From: Variovorax sp. CF079
GTDB taxonomy: Bacteria; Pseudomonadota; Gammaproteobacteria; Burkholderiales; Burkholderiaceae_C
Length of the DNA: 64,000 nt
Assembly: GCF_900101545.1 (NCBI RefSeq)
Contig: NZ_FMZU01000007.1
Location: forward strand, 186,001 to 250,000
Direction: 5' to 3'
The translations under genes and the position numbers were made by a program. This document shows positions 35,937 through 45,049 of this stretch, one piece after another. Numbering within the stretch: position 1 is the first letter of the stretch; the number at the start of each line of letters is the position of its first letter. The notes under the pieces were generated by a model that searched no databases, had not been told where the DNA came from, and saw only the letters and a list, made by a program, of their open reading frames with translations.

Positions 35937-36767
35937 TCAGCTGTCGATCTTGTCGGTCTCGATCTTGAAGCTGCGCTTGTCGAAGCCCGACTTGGTCTTC
36001 GGGCCGTACCACTTGAAGAAGATCTTCTCGGCCTCGCCCGATTTCTCGAGCTCGCGCAGCGTCTCGTCGACCACCGCCTTGAGGCCGGTCTCGCCCTTCC
36101 TGATGCCGATGGCGAGCGCCTCGGTGCTGAGGTTCTGCGGCAGCACCACGTACTGCGCCTTCTGCGGGCCGAGCTTGGCGTAGCTGTTGAGCAGCGCGGC
36201 CTCGTCGTCGACATAGCCCACGCCCTTGCCCTGCTGCAGCGCCTGGAAGGCCTGCTGGCTGGTGTCGAAGGTCACGACCTCGGCGCCTGGAACGGCCTTC
36301 TTGATGTTGGGCTCCTGCGTGCCGCCGCGGATGGTCAGCACCTTCTTGCCCGAGAGCTGCGGCACCGCGGTGATGCCGCTGTCCTTCTTGACGATGGCCT
36401 TCTGGCCGGTGACGAAGGTGGTCAGCGAGAAGTCGATCTGCGCCTCGCGCTCCTTGTTGTGCGTGAGGCCGGCGGCCACCAGGTCGACATGGCCCTGCTG
36501 CAGCTCGGGAATGCGCGCCGCGACGGCGATCTGCTTCAGCACCGGCTTGACGCCGATCTTCTTGGCGATCGCGTTCACCAGATCGACCTCGTAGCCGATG
36601 ATCTCGCGCGTCTTGGGATCGATGAAGGTGGCGGGCTCGTCGGTGCCCAGCACGCCGACGACCAGTTGGCCCTTTTTCTTGATATCGGCGAGTTGGTCGG
36701 CATGGACGGCGGTGCCCAGGAGCAGGGCGGCCGCGGCGAAGGCGGAAGCGGCGATTCGGAAACGCAT
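35937..36767 (-). CDS. Amino-acid ABC transporter substrate-binding protein
   Basis: 276-aa periplasmic binding protein of SBP family 3. A signal peptide (MRFRIAASAFAAAALLLGTAVHA) precedes ADQLADIKKKGQLVVGV. The ligand pocket pattern is PATFIDPKTREIIGYEVDL near residue 52, LVAAGLTHNKEREAQIDFS near 103 (with the conserved Arg for the carboxylate), and a VYFDTS-like segment near 172. It is the first gene of the leftward importer operon. The 88 bp to the divergent haemoglobin gene should hold both promoters. The ligand is a polar amino acid or similar. Confidence 0.92.
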   Translation of the reverse strand: MRFRIAASAFAAAALLLGTAVHADQLADIKKKGQLVVGVLGTDEPATFIDPKTREIIGYEVDLVNAIAKKIGVKPVLKQIAVAARIPELQQGHVDLVAAGLTHNKEREAQIDFSLTTFVTGQKAIVKKDSGITAVPQLSGKKVLTIRGGTQEPNIKKAVPGAEVVTFDTSQQAFQALQQGKGVGYVDDEAALLNSYAKLGPQKAQYVVLPQNLSTEALAIGIRKGETGLKAVVDETLRELEKSGEAEKIFFKWYGPKTKSGFDKRSFKIETDKIDS

Positions 36768-36855
36768 GTTGTTATCTCCAGTGGAAGTCGGCCCGCACCA
36801 TAGCAACAAAAGCCTGCGCCGAGAAATAGCTCTTTCACATATGCATACTGCCGGC

Positions 36856-37275
36856 ATGCAGATTCAAGACAAGCCGCCCTTCGACACGCCCTTCGAATGG
36901 ATCGGCGGCGAAGCCAAGGTCCACGCGCTGGTCGAGCGCTTCTACGACCTGATGGAGCTGGAACCGGCCTATGCGCAACTGCGCGCCGTGCATGGCACGA
37001 CGCTCGACAACGCGCGCCAGCGGCTGTTCTGGTTTCTCTGCGGCTGGCTCGGCGGGCCGCAGCACTACACCGACCGCTTCGGCCATCCGATGCTGCGCGC
37101 GCGGCACCTGCCGCAGAGCATCGGAGGGCATTCGATCGGCATCAAGGAGCGCGACCAGTGGCTGGCCTGCATGGACCAGGCGATGGGGGAGACAGGGGTG
37201 CCGGAAGCCTTGCGTGCCCGGCTTCGTGACTCTTTCTTCCAGACCGCCGACTGGATGCGAAACAGAAGCGGCTAG
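36856..37275 (+). CDS. Group II truncated haemoglobin
   Basis: 139-aa 2-over-2 haemoglobin (YjbI/trHbO type). The FEWIGGEAKVHALVERFYDLM start at about residue 11 is typical. The proximal His is in MLRARHLP near 80, the conserved Trp G8 in ERDQWLACMDQAM near 100, and Tyr/Trp distal candidates in RLFWFLCGWLGG near 58. It binds O2 or NO; roles in oxygen or NO handling are known for the family. Start chosen at 36856 (MQIQDKPPF); an in-frame ATG at 36841 adds five residues. Its 3' end overlaps the convergent Smr gene by 4 bp. Confidence 0.92.
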   Translation: MQIQDKPPFDTPFEWIGGEAKVHALVERFYDLMELEPAYAQLRAVHGTTLDNARQRLFWFLCGWLGGPQHYTDRFGHPMLRARHLPQSIGGHSIGIKERDQWLACMDQAMGETGVPEALRARLRDSFFQTADWMRNRSG

Positions 37276-37928
37276 CGCCGCGCCGGCGCCAGCAGCACCA
37301 GCAGCGCGCCGGCTCCACCCTCGGCTGGCTTGGCCTGCACGAAAGCCAGCGTCTCGCTCTTCTGGATCAGCCAGCGCTGCACCTTGGCCTTGAGGACCGG
37401 CTGGCGTCCCGGCGAGCCCAGCCCCTTGCCGTGCACCACGCGCACGCAGCGCAGGCCCTGCTTGTAGGCATCGCGGATGAAGGCACCGAGCGCCTCGCGG
37501 GCCTCGTCGCTGCGCATGCCGTGCAGGTCGATCTGGCGCTGGATCGACCATTCGCCCGCGCGCAATTTGCGCGTCACGTCGGTGTGGATGCCCGGGCGGC
37601 GGAAGCTCATCGCATCGTCGGCGTCGAGCAGCGTGGTGACGTCGAACTCGTCGGACAGCGATTCGCGCAGCACGCGCTCTTCGTCCAGTTGATGCTGCAC
37701 CGGGATCGGCGCCGGCGGCTCGGGCGCCAGCGGCACGGCGGCCTTGCGGCGCAGCGGCTGGGTGGCGCCGATCGCGCGCGCGAACAGGTCCTGTTCGGCC
37801 AGGCGCTTCTTCTCGGCGGCCGCGCGCGCAGCGGCCGCGGCGGTTTCGCGCTCGCGCTGTTCGGCCAGCTTGTGCTGCAGCGTTTTCAGGTCGGCGAGGC
37901 TCTTGATGGCTTTGGGTGGGAGAGGCAT
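37272..37928 (-). CDS. Smr/MutS2 domain-containing protein
   Basis: 218-aa protein with a C-terminal Smr domain: the DLHGMRSDEAREAL motif near residue 135 and VVHGKGLGS near 164 are the two conserved loops of this nuclease-like domain. The first 60 residues form a charged Ala/Glu-rich coiled coil (KLAEQRERETAAAAARAAAEKK). E. coli SmrA/SmrB have the same layout; SmrB cleaves mRNA at collided ribosomes, but orthology is not shown here. It is convergent with the haemoglobin gene. Confidence 0.9.
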   Translation of the reverse strand: MPLPPKAIKSLADLKTLQHKLAEQRERETAAAAARAAAEKKRLAEQDLFARAIGATQPLRRKAAVPLAPEPPAPIPVQHQLDEERVLRESLSDEFDVTTLLDADDAMSFRRPGIHTDVTRKLRAGEWSIQRQIDLHGMRSDEAREALGAFIRDAYKQGLRCVRVVHGKGLGSPGRQPVLKAKVQRWLIQKSETLAFVQAKPAEGGAGALLVLLAPARR

Positions 37929-37960
37929 GGAGCTCAGGATAAGGCTTCGTCGTCTCTTGC

Positions 37961-38407
37961 TCAGACCAGGCCGCGCTCGGCCATCGACAGGGTCTGGCCA
38001 CGGGCGACGATCATGTGGTCCGGCGCCGCGAACACCTCGTGCGGCCGCGCGGCGATGTGCAGCTGCAGGTAGTGCTTGACGGCATCGGGCGAGTCGAACA
38101 CCGCGCGCTCCTTCAGGCGCTCGGCCAGGGCGCGGCGTGCCAGCTCGAGCACGGCCGCCAGCTCGGCGCGCTTGGCGGTGCCGCCCAGGCCCTTGATGCG
38201 TTTGAGGTCGTCGAGCCCGGCATGGAGGAGCCCGGCCAGCCCGCCGAAGCTGTCGAGCAACTCCTGGGCGAGCTGCAGCACGTTCTTGCCCGCCGCGCCG
38301 GTGCGCAGCAGCAGGGCCAGCAACTCGGCATCGCCGAGCGCAGCGGCGCCCTGCGCGATGAGCCTTTCGCGCGGGCGCGCCCCGGCCGGCAGATCCTTGA
38401 AAGACAT
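37961..38407 (-). pseudogene. radC: RadC-like protein with in-frame internal deletion removing the JAMM core
   Basis: 148-aa frame with a normal RadC N-terminus ([16 protein letters not shown], helix-hairpin-helix region [18 protein letters not shown] near residue 66, [24 protein letters not shown] near 104-127). It then jumps to the normal C-terminal end ([19 protein letters not shown]). Full-length RadC is about 220 aa; the missing 75 or so residues hold the metal-binding HxHPSG...D motif and the catalytic beta sheet. The join lies near 38025 and keeps the frame, so a stable short protein is possible, but the enzymatic core is gone. Divergent from fkpB. Confidence 0.82.
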
Positions 38408-38470
38408 GATTTATGCGGGCTCAAGGGCCCCTCCCTAAAATACAGGCCCAGTCTATAGCGATCCCCCATC

Positions 38471-38926
38471 TTGTCCTCCACCACCACCGCCGTCGTCACG
38501 CCCGGCTCCTTTCTCACGCTGCACTACCGGCTGGCCGGGCCGGCGGGCGACATCATCAACACCTTCAACGACAAGCCCGCCACGCTGTCGCTGGGCACCG
38601 GCGAGCTCTCGCCCGCGGTCGAGCAGCGGCTGCTGGGGCTGGAAGAAGGCACGCACGCCACCTTCGAGCTGCCGGCCGGCGACGCCTTCGGCGAGCGCAA
38701 CCCCGAGATGCAGCAGTGGGTGGCGCGCAAGCTGCTCGCTCAGATGGGCGACCCCGACGAGCAGTACGCGGTCGGCGACGTGGTGCAGTTCCCCACGCCC
38801 GATGGCAGCGGCAGCTACGCCGGCGCGGTGATCGAGTCGAACGAGACCGCGGTGCGCTTCGACTTCAACCATCCGCTCGCAGGTCAGCCCGTGACCTTCG
38901 AGGTCCGACTGATCGGCGTGTTGTGA
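38471..38926 (+). CDS. fkpB: FKBP-type peptidyl-prolyl cis-trans isomerase (SlpA/FkpB)
   Basis: 151-aa SlpA-type [15 protein letters not shown] near residue 13, [28 protein letters not shown] near 33-60, an inserted-in-flap domain around 75-130, and the ending [19 protein letters not shown]. It assists folding; in E. coli the orthologue fkpB is cotranscribed with ispH, as here. The likely start is TTG at 38471, since no in-frame ATG lies nearby and the protein then begins at the family position. The stop overlaps a GTG for ispH. Confidence 0.92.
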   Translation: MSSTTTAVVTPGSFLTLHYRLAGPAGDIINTFNDKPATLSLGTGELSPAVEQRLLGLEEGTHATFELPAGDAFGERNPEMQQWVARKLLAQMGDPDEQYAVGDVVQFPTPDGSGSYAGAVIESNETAVRFDFNHPLAGQPVTFEVRLIGVL

Positions 38927-39972
38927 GCACCGCCGGGCCGCCCCAAGGTGCGAAGGCCCCCTCGGGGGGCAGCGAGGACACGCCAGTGCCGAGCGTGGGG
39001 GCCAGTTCAACCGGCGTGCAAGAGGTCATCCTGGCCGAACCGCGCGGCTTTTGCGCCGGCGTCGACCGCGCGATCGAGATCGTCGAGCGCGCGCTCGCCA
39101 AGTTCGGCGCGCCGATCTACGTGCGCCACGAGATCGTGCACAACACCTACGTGGTCAACGAGCTCAAGGCCAAGGGCGCGATCTTCATCGAGGACCTGGC
39201 CGAGGTGCCGCCGGGCTCTACGCTGGTGTTCAGCGCGCACGGCGTCAGCAAGGCGGTGCAGGCCGAGGCGCGCGAGCGCGGCTTCGAGGTCTTCGATGCC
39301 ACCTGCCCGCTGGTGACCAAGGTGCACGTCGAGGTCGCCAAGCTCGCGAAGGAAGGCTACGAGTTCATCATGATCGGCCACAAGGGCCACCCCGAGGTCG
39401 AAGGCACGATGGGGCAGCTGTCGAGCGGCATCCACCTGGTGGAAGACGTGGATGACGTCGCGCACGTATCGCCCGCGCAGACCGACAAGCTGGCCGTCGT
39501 CACGCAGACCACGCTGTCGGTCGACGATGCGGCCGAGATCTCGGCCGCGGTGCGCGCGCGTTTTCCGAACGCGCGCGAGCCCAAGCAGCAGGACATCTGC
39601 TATGCCACCCAGAACCGGCAGGACGCCGTGAAGCTGCTGAGCCCGCAGGTCGACCTGGTGATCGTGGTGGGCAGCCCGACCAGCTCCAACAGCAACCGGC
39701 TGCGCGAGCTGGCGCAACGGCTGGGCACCGAGAGCTACATGGTCGATTCGGCCGCTGAGCTCCAGCCCGAATGGTTCGAGGGCAAGAGCCGTGTCGGCTT
39801 GACGGCCGGCGCTTCGGCGCCCGAGGTGCTGGTGCGCGAGGTGATCGAGCGCGTCAAGGCGCTGGGGGCGGTGTCGGTGCGCAAGATGGACGGCATCGAG
39901 GAGACGCTCAAGTTCCCGCTGCCCAAGGGCCTGAAGCTCGACGACATTCCCGCACCGGGTCATATCTCGTGA
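38923..39972 (+). CDS. ispH: 4-hydroxy-3-methylbut-2-enyl diphosphate reductase (IspH)
   Basis: Last enzyme of the non-mevalonate isoprenoid pathway, making IPP and DMAPP. A 4Fe-4S cluster is held by Cys in [24 protein letters not shown] and [10 protein letters not shown]; catalytic segments [18 protein letters not shown] and [10 protein letters not shown] are present. The core starts at [12 protein letters not shown]. With GTG at 38923 (overlapping the fkpB stop) the protein is 349 aa and carries an extra N-terminus of about 30 residues ([16 protein letters not shown]) encoded by a palindromic repeat; a GTG within 38995-39020 would give the usual length. Start therefore uncertain. The end overlaps the dehydratase gene by GTGA. 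Confidence 0.93.
   Translation: MSTAGPPQGAKAPSGGSEDTPVPSVGASSTGVQEVILAEPRGFCAGVDRAIEIVERALAKFGAPIYVRHEIVHNTYVVNELKAKGAIFIEDLAEVPPGSTLVFSAHGVSKAVQAEARERGFEVFDATCPLVTKVHVEVAKLAKEGYEFIMIGHKGHPEVEGTMGQLSSGIHLVEDVDDVAHVSPAQTDKLAVVTQTTLSVDDAAEISAAVRARFPNAREPKQQDICYATQNRQDAVKLLSPQVDLVIVVGSPTSSNSNRLRELAQRLGTESYMVDSAAELQPEWFEGKSRVGLTAGASAPEVLVREVIERVKALGAVSVRKMDGIEETLKFPLPKGLKLDDIPAPGHIS
38935..39004. repeat. Palindromic repeat element at the fkpB-ispH junction
   Basis: Compound hairpin of about 70 bp: a core GCCCCC-TCG-GGGGGC (about 38956-38970) nested in outer arms GGCCGCCCCA (near 38937) and TGGGGGCC (near 38996). The arrangement, with a GGCAGCGAGGACACGCC segment between, is of a kind often seen between Comamonadaceae genes. 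It differs from the type at 10671 and 17661. It is translated if ispH starts at 38923. Confidence 0.72.
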
Positions 39973-40934
39973 GCGGCGCCGCAACCATCGACTGGCGCCG
40001 CAACATCGAGGCCGCCGCCCGCCGCCTGCACGAGCGCGCGCCGCATTTTTTGCGCGAGACGCCGCTGTGGAAGCTGTCGGGCCGTGCGCTGGGTGTGGAA
40101 GTGCCGGGCGTCGAGGTCTGGCTCAAGCTCGAGCATCTGCAGGCCAGCGGCAGCTTCAAGGCGCGCGGCATGATGAATCGTTTGCTGGCCAACGAGATTC
40201 CGGAAAGCGGCGCGATCGTGGCTTCTGGCGGCAATGCCGGCATTGCCACAGCGGCGGCCGCGCACGCGCTCGGCGTGCATTGCGAGGTGTTCCTGCCCAC
40301 GGTGTCGCCCGAAGCCAAGCGCGCGCGCCTGCGTGCGCTGGGCGCGACGGTGGTGGTGGGCGGCGAGATGTACGGCGATGCGCTGGCCGCCTGCCTCGAA
40401 CGGCAGCGCGAAAGCGGTGCGCTGCTCACCCATGCCTACGACCAGCCCGAGGTGGTGGCCGGCGCCGGTACGCTCGGTCGCGAGATCGAGCAGCAGGGCG
40501 GCCTGCCGGACGCGGTGCTGGTCAGCGTCGGCGGCGGAGGGCTGATCGGCGGGCTGGCGGCCTGGTTCGAGCAGCGCAGCCGCGTGGTCGCGCTCGAGCC
40601 GGAGCGCGCGCCGACGCTGTATCGGGCGCGCGAAGCGGGCGAGCCGGTCGATGTCGAGGTCGGCGGCGTCGCGGCCGATTCGCTCGGCGCAAGGCGCATC
40701 GGCGCGATCGCCTGGGACATCACGCAGCGCCATGTGCGCGATGCGCTGCTCCTGCCCGACGAGGCGATCCGCGCGGCGCAGCTGTGGCTCTGGAAGGAGC
40801 TCAAGCTGGCCGTCGAGCCGGCGGCCGCCTTGCCGCTGGCCGCGCTGCAAAGCGGCGCCTATGTACCGCGCGAAGGCGAGAAGCTCTGCCTGATCGTCTG
40901 CGGCGCGAACGTGGACCCGGCGAGCCTGGCTTAG
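39969..40934 (+). CDS. Serine/threonine dehydratase-family PLP enzyme
   Basis: 321-aa fold-type II PLP enzyme. Schiff-base Lys in [14 protein letters not shown] near residue 58, phosphate loop [14 protein letters not shown] near 80, C-terminal loop [11 protein letters not shown] near 177, and the family Ser/Cys near the end in [10 protein letters not shown]. It should deaminate threonine or serine to the 2-oxoacid; IlvA-type regulatory domains are absent, so it is the catabolic, single-domain form. Start GTG at 39969, overlapping the ispH stop, so it is probably in the fkpB-ispH transcript. Confidence 0.87.
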   Translation: MSGAATIDWRRNIEAAARRLHERAPHFLRETPLWKLSGRALGVEVPGVEVWLKLEHLQASGSFKARGMMNRLLANEIPESGAIVASGGNAGIATAAAAHALGVHCEVFLPTVSPEAKRARLRALGATVVVGGEMYGDALAACLERQRESGALLTHAYDQPEVVAGAGTLGREIEQQGGLPDAVLVSVGGGGLIGGLAAWFEQRSRVVALEPERAPTLYRAREAGEPVDVEVGGVAADSLGARRIGAIAWDITQRHVRDALLLPDEAIRAAQLWLWKELKLAVEPAAALPLAALQSGAYVPREGEKLCLIVCGANVDPASLA

Positions 40935-40949
40935 GGACTGAACAGGCCC

Positions 40950-41360
40950 TCAGGCCGGCGGCTGGTCGACGTTGACCATCCACGGCACGCCGAACTTGTC
41001 TTCCAGCATGCCGAAGCCGGGGGACCAGAAAGTGGCGGCGTAGGGCATGGTGACTTTCCCGCCCTCGGACAGCGCCTTGAAGAGCTGTTCGCCTTCTTTC
41101 ACATCCTTGGCCTGCACCGAGAGCGAAAAGCCCTTGTAGCCGTCGAAGGCCATGCCGGGCGGCAAGTCCGAGGCCATGATCTGCTTGCCGCGGGCTTCGA
41201 GGGTGGCATGCATGATCTTGTTCTTGTGGTCGGCCGGCGTTTCGGCGCCCATCGGGCTCTCGCCGAAGCTCATGCTGAAGAGGATCTTTCCGCCCAGGCT
41301 CTTGGCGTAGAAGGCCAGTGCCTCGGCCGCATTTCCGTTGAAGGACAGATAGGCTTCCAT
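40950..41360 (-). CDS. VOC-family (PhnB/glyoxalase-like) protein
   Basis: 136-aa PhnB-type vicinal-oxygen-chelate protein: opening EAYLSFNGNAAEALAFY, middle IMASDLPPGMAFDGYKGFSL and ending DKFGVPWMVNVDQPPA. The paired beta-alpha-beta-beta-beta modules and the PhnB ending are recognisable; the biochemical role is not known. Convergent with the dehydratase gene, 15 bp apart, and divergent from serS. Confidence 0.88.
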   Translation of the reverse strand: MEAYLSFNGNAAEALAFYAKSLGGKILFSMSFGESPMGAETPADHKNKIMHATLEARGKQIMASDLPPGMAFDGYKGFSLSVQAKDVKEGEQLFKALSEGGKVTMPYAATFWSPGFGMLEDKFGVPWMVNVDQPPA

Positions 41361-41413
41361 CGAATCTCCTTGAGTCAGTTGAAAGGGGGAGAGCGATCCT
41401 ACGCCCCGCCTAA

Positions 41414-42754
<1,341 letters not shown>

Positions 42755-42799
42755 AAAGCGCCCAAAGCCTCTGCTAGAATCGCGGGCTCGACAGACACC

Positions 42800-42889
42800 G
42801 GAGAGGTGGCAGAGTGGTCGAATGTACCTGACTCGAAATCAGGCGTCCGTGCGAACGGACCGAGGGTTCGAATCCCTCCCTCTCCTCCA
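42800..42889 (+). tRNA. tRNA-Ser(CGA)
   Basis: 90-nt tRNA including encoded CCA (42887-42889). Acceptor stem GGAGAGG (42800-42806) pairs with CCTCTCC (42879-42885); anticodon loop CTCGAAA with anticodon CGA at 42834-42836; a long variable arm (GTCCGT/ACGGAC) typical of serine; and a T arm with GGTTCGAATCC. The base at the discriminator position (42886) is T, whereas G73 is usual in bacterial tRNA-Ser. Confidence 0.95.
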
Positions 42890-42921
42890 GAAGTAGCGCC
42901 GACAAGCGCCACGGACGACCG

Positions 42922-42957
42922 AAAAGCCCTTGAGAATCTACGCTCTAGGGCTTTTTT
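42922..42957 (+). terminator. Rho-independent terminator after tRNA-Ser
   Basis: Stem AAAAGCCCT (42922-42930) with AGGGCTTTT (42947-42955), a 16-nt loop, and T residues running to 42957. It ends the serS/tRNA-Ser transcript 33 bp after the tRNA. Confidence 0.85.
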
Positions 42958-43065
42958 GTTGCCTATGTTGTCCGCCAAAGTGCTTTGACAGCCCGAGCCA
43001 AAACGGGGGGCACAGTTGGGGGCATAAACCGCGATCCGAGCGGTGCCCCTCGAAAATGCCCCCAG

Positions 43066-43104
43066 ATGCCGCTCACCGACACCGCCTGCAAGAACGCGAA
43101 ACGC
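43066..43104 (+). pseudogene. Remnant of a phage-type integrase N-terminus (Arm-binding domain, DUF4102)
   Basis: The ATG at 43066 begins MPLTDTACKNAKR, the standard opening of tyrosine recombinases of the DUF4102/phage integrase family found beside tRNA genes. After about 13 codons the reading no longer matches an integrase. The preceding 100 bp contain GGGGGCACAGTTGGGGGCAT and TGCCCCCAG, a G/C-run pattern usual just upstream of such integrases. It lies 177 bp after tRNA-Ser. Only the start of the gene survives, so it is a scar of an integrated element. Confidence 0.6.
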
Positions 43105-43158
43105 TCACTTGGCGAGCCTGGGTGGCGTGCATACATGTTGCACTACCAGACAGGCATG

Positions 43159-43180
43159 AAAAAGCCCGCCGAAGCGGGCC
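43159..43180 (-). terminator. Rho-independent terminator for leftward transcription
   Basis: On the minus strand a GCCCGC/GCGGGC stem with a TTCG tetraloop is followed by TTTTT (43163-43159). This compact form is frequent in phage and mobile-element genes. It lies 184 bp after the nuclease stop and is its likely terminator. Confidence 0.75.
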
Positions 43181-43363
43181 GTCTGTCGGGCAGCGGGCGA
43201 GTTACGCTGCGTCGCGACGTGATTCAAGTCACTTACGTTCGCATGGTAGCGTCGGTGAGTTCCATCAATGTCCTTGATGATCACATCAATCTTGATGGAC
43301 TGCCCGAACTTTGGGCTGCACTCATGATGGTACAGACACCTCCACTGCCCAACATCACCAGCG

Positions 43364-43849
43364 TCAGCCGCCGCGCTGTACCTTCCGCCATTCCCACGGC
43401 GCCAGGGGCTCCCTATCGGCCCACAACCCTAGATGCTGCGCACGGGCGGTGTACTGCATCTTGAACAGCGCGCCGTCGTCGCGGGTCGTGTACTGCTCGT
43501 AGACCCAAGCCCAGCCGCCAGCTACTTGGTGCCGGCCGGCGTCCTCACCGCGGCATCTCACATCCGCCACAGTCCGGCCGTATCGGTCGGTGTCGCGTGG
43601 CGAGATCCGAGCCTGTTCCATGTAGCAAAGCGCGCTCAGAGCCTGCTTGCTTCGCTGGCCGTAGGGCTGACGTGACTCAGGAGCATCGATGGCTGCAAGC
43701 CGGACCTTCACCTGCTCGTATGAGCCTGGAGAGCCACAGCGGGCCGTGAGGGTGTCGCCGTCACTGATGCCAACGACGAGGCAGGTTCGGGGCTGGGCTT
43801 GGGCGGCAAAGGGAAGGGCGAGCAGCAGACAGATGAGGGCGCGGAGCAT
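43364..43849 (-). CDS. Secreted thermonuclease (staphylococcal nuclease-like) family protein
   Basis: 161-aa secreted nuclease: signal peptide MLRALICLLLALPFAAQA, then an SNase domain. Calcium and catalytic residues look intact: ISDGDTLTARC (Asp), VKVRLAAIDAPES (Arg and Glu), and DRYGRTVADVRC (catalytic Arg). Four Cys in the mature part may form disulfides. The ATG at 43849 gives a proper leader; an in-frame ATG at 43912 adds 21 residues that spoil it. Such small nucleases are common cargo on plasmids and integrative elements, and the location next to an integrase remnant agrees. Confidence 0.85.
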   Translation of the reverse strand: MLRALICLLLALPFAAQAQPRTCLVVGISDGDTLTARCGSPGSYEQVKVRLAAIDAPESRQPYGQRSKQALSALCYMEQARISPRDTDRYGRTVADVRCRGEDAGRHQVAGGWAWVYEQYTTRDDGALFKMQYTARAQHLGLWADREPLAPWEWRKVQRGG

Positions 43850-43987
43850 TGGGAGTAACGGCCCATGGCTGGGCGAGAGGAGGAAAGGAGCGCGATGATA
43901 AGAGGCCGTCAATGCGCCCTGCAGCCCGATATGCGAACGTCTCCCTCCCTCCAGTGACGGATTTCAAGCTGTCTCAGGAAGCTTCAG

Positions 43988-44034
43988 AAAACCCCGCAAA
44001 CCCCGCGTCAAGCCTAGGTTTCCGGGGTTTTTTC
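43988..44034 (+). terminator. Rho-independent terminator before the LysR gene
   Basis: AAACCCCG (43998-44005, with a second copy at 43989) pairs with CGGGGTTT (44023-44030), followed by TTTT. No rightward gene directly precedes it. It may be the terminator that once followed tRNA-Ser before insertion of the intervening segment, which is inference. Confidence 0.65.
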
Positions 44035-44079
44035 TTGCCCGGGCGGTCTCACTCGGCGCAGTGGTCAAATCCACTCGTC

Positions 44080-45009
44080 ATGATCAACCTGAATCGTTTC
44101 GATCTCGTCTCCCTGCGCCTTTTCGTCGCGGTCGTCGATGCAGGAAGCCTGACCGCGGGCGCAGATCGCTTCGGCGTTTCGCTCCCAGCGGCCAGCAAGC
44201 GCATCGCCGATCTCGAACGGCATTGCGGCATCGCCCTGCTCCAGCGGGGGCAGCGCGGCGTGACCGCTACGCCGGAGGGACAGACCCTGCACCGACACGC
44301 GATCGAAGTGATTGCGCGCCTGGAACAGCTCGTGCAGGCCGTCGACGATTTCCGCTCGGGTGCCACCGGTCACCTGCGGTTGTGCGCCAATCCTTCCGCT
44401 TTCGGAGGCTTCCTGCCAAGCGTGCTGGCAGAGTACGCCCGCCGCTACCCCCATGTCGTGATCGACATGGAAGATGCCCTGAGCGAGGACGGTATCCGCG
44501 CCGTGCAGAAAGGCTTGGCGGAGCTTGCCGTCATTGGCGACAACGTGCCGCACGAAGGCCTCGAGACAATCGTCTGCAATGTCGACCAGTTGGTCCTGCT
44601 CGTGCCGGCAGGTCACGCGCTGGGCAGTCAGCAGAACGCCTCCACAGTGAACGTGTTCGACTATGACCTGGTCACTCTGGCGCGAAGCGCATCGCTCACG
44701 CGCAAGGTGATGGCGGCGGCCGACGCGGTGAAGCGCACACCACGCATCCGGGTGCAGGTGCGCAGCTTCGATTCGATGTGCCGCATGGTCGCATGCGGGC
44801 TCGGCCTGGCGATCCTGCCACGCGCGGCTGCCGCTCTCTATGCCCAAGCCCTCAACCTCGTGCAGGTCGGCCTCGAGGGCATCGAGATGGAACGCGTGCT
44901 GCTGCTGGCAATGCGGAGCCGCCCGGAACTGTCGACGTCCGCAGCCGCGCTCGTGGAGATGATCGAGAGCGCGGCTTCGCTCAGCAGCGTCTCCGCCAGC
45001 ACTTCATGA
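44080..45009 (+). CDS. LysR-family transcriptional regulator
   Basis: 309-aa LysR-type regulator. Winged HTH at about 4-64 (FDLVSLRLFVAVVDAGSLTAGADRFGVSLPAASKRIADLE), effector-binding domain from about 92 (GHLRLCANPSAFGGFLPSVL). The ATG at 44080 (MINLNRFDLVSL) matches the family start; the frame is open further upstream but without similarity. It converges on the alpha/beta hydrolase gene with 40 bp between. The target and effector are unknown. Confidence 0.88.
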   Translation: MINLNRFDLVSLRLFVAVVDAGSLTAGADRFGVSLPAASKRIADLERHCGIALLQRGQRGVTATPEGQTLHRHAIEVIARLEQLVQAVDDFRSGATGHLRLCANPSAFGGFLPSVLAEYARRYPHVVIDMEDALSEDGIRAVQKGLAELAVIGDNVPHEGLETIVCNVDQLVLLVPAGHALGSQQNASTVNVFDYDLVTLARSASLTRKVMAAADAVKRTPRIRVQVRSFDSMCRMVACGLGLAILPRAAAALYAQALNLVQVGLEGIEMERVLLLAMRSRPELSTSAAALVEMIESAASLSSVSASTS

Positions 45010-45049
45010 ATCCTGAGAAGGCGATGCTGGTAGCGCATTTCTCTCCTCG

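Noticed and set aside
43925-43960. Direct repeat of the tRNA-Ser 3' end as attR
   Set aside because: The segment with CTCCCTCCCTCCAG resembles the tRNA 3' end only partly and needs gaps; too weak to call.
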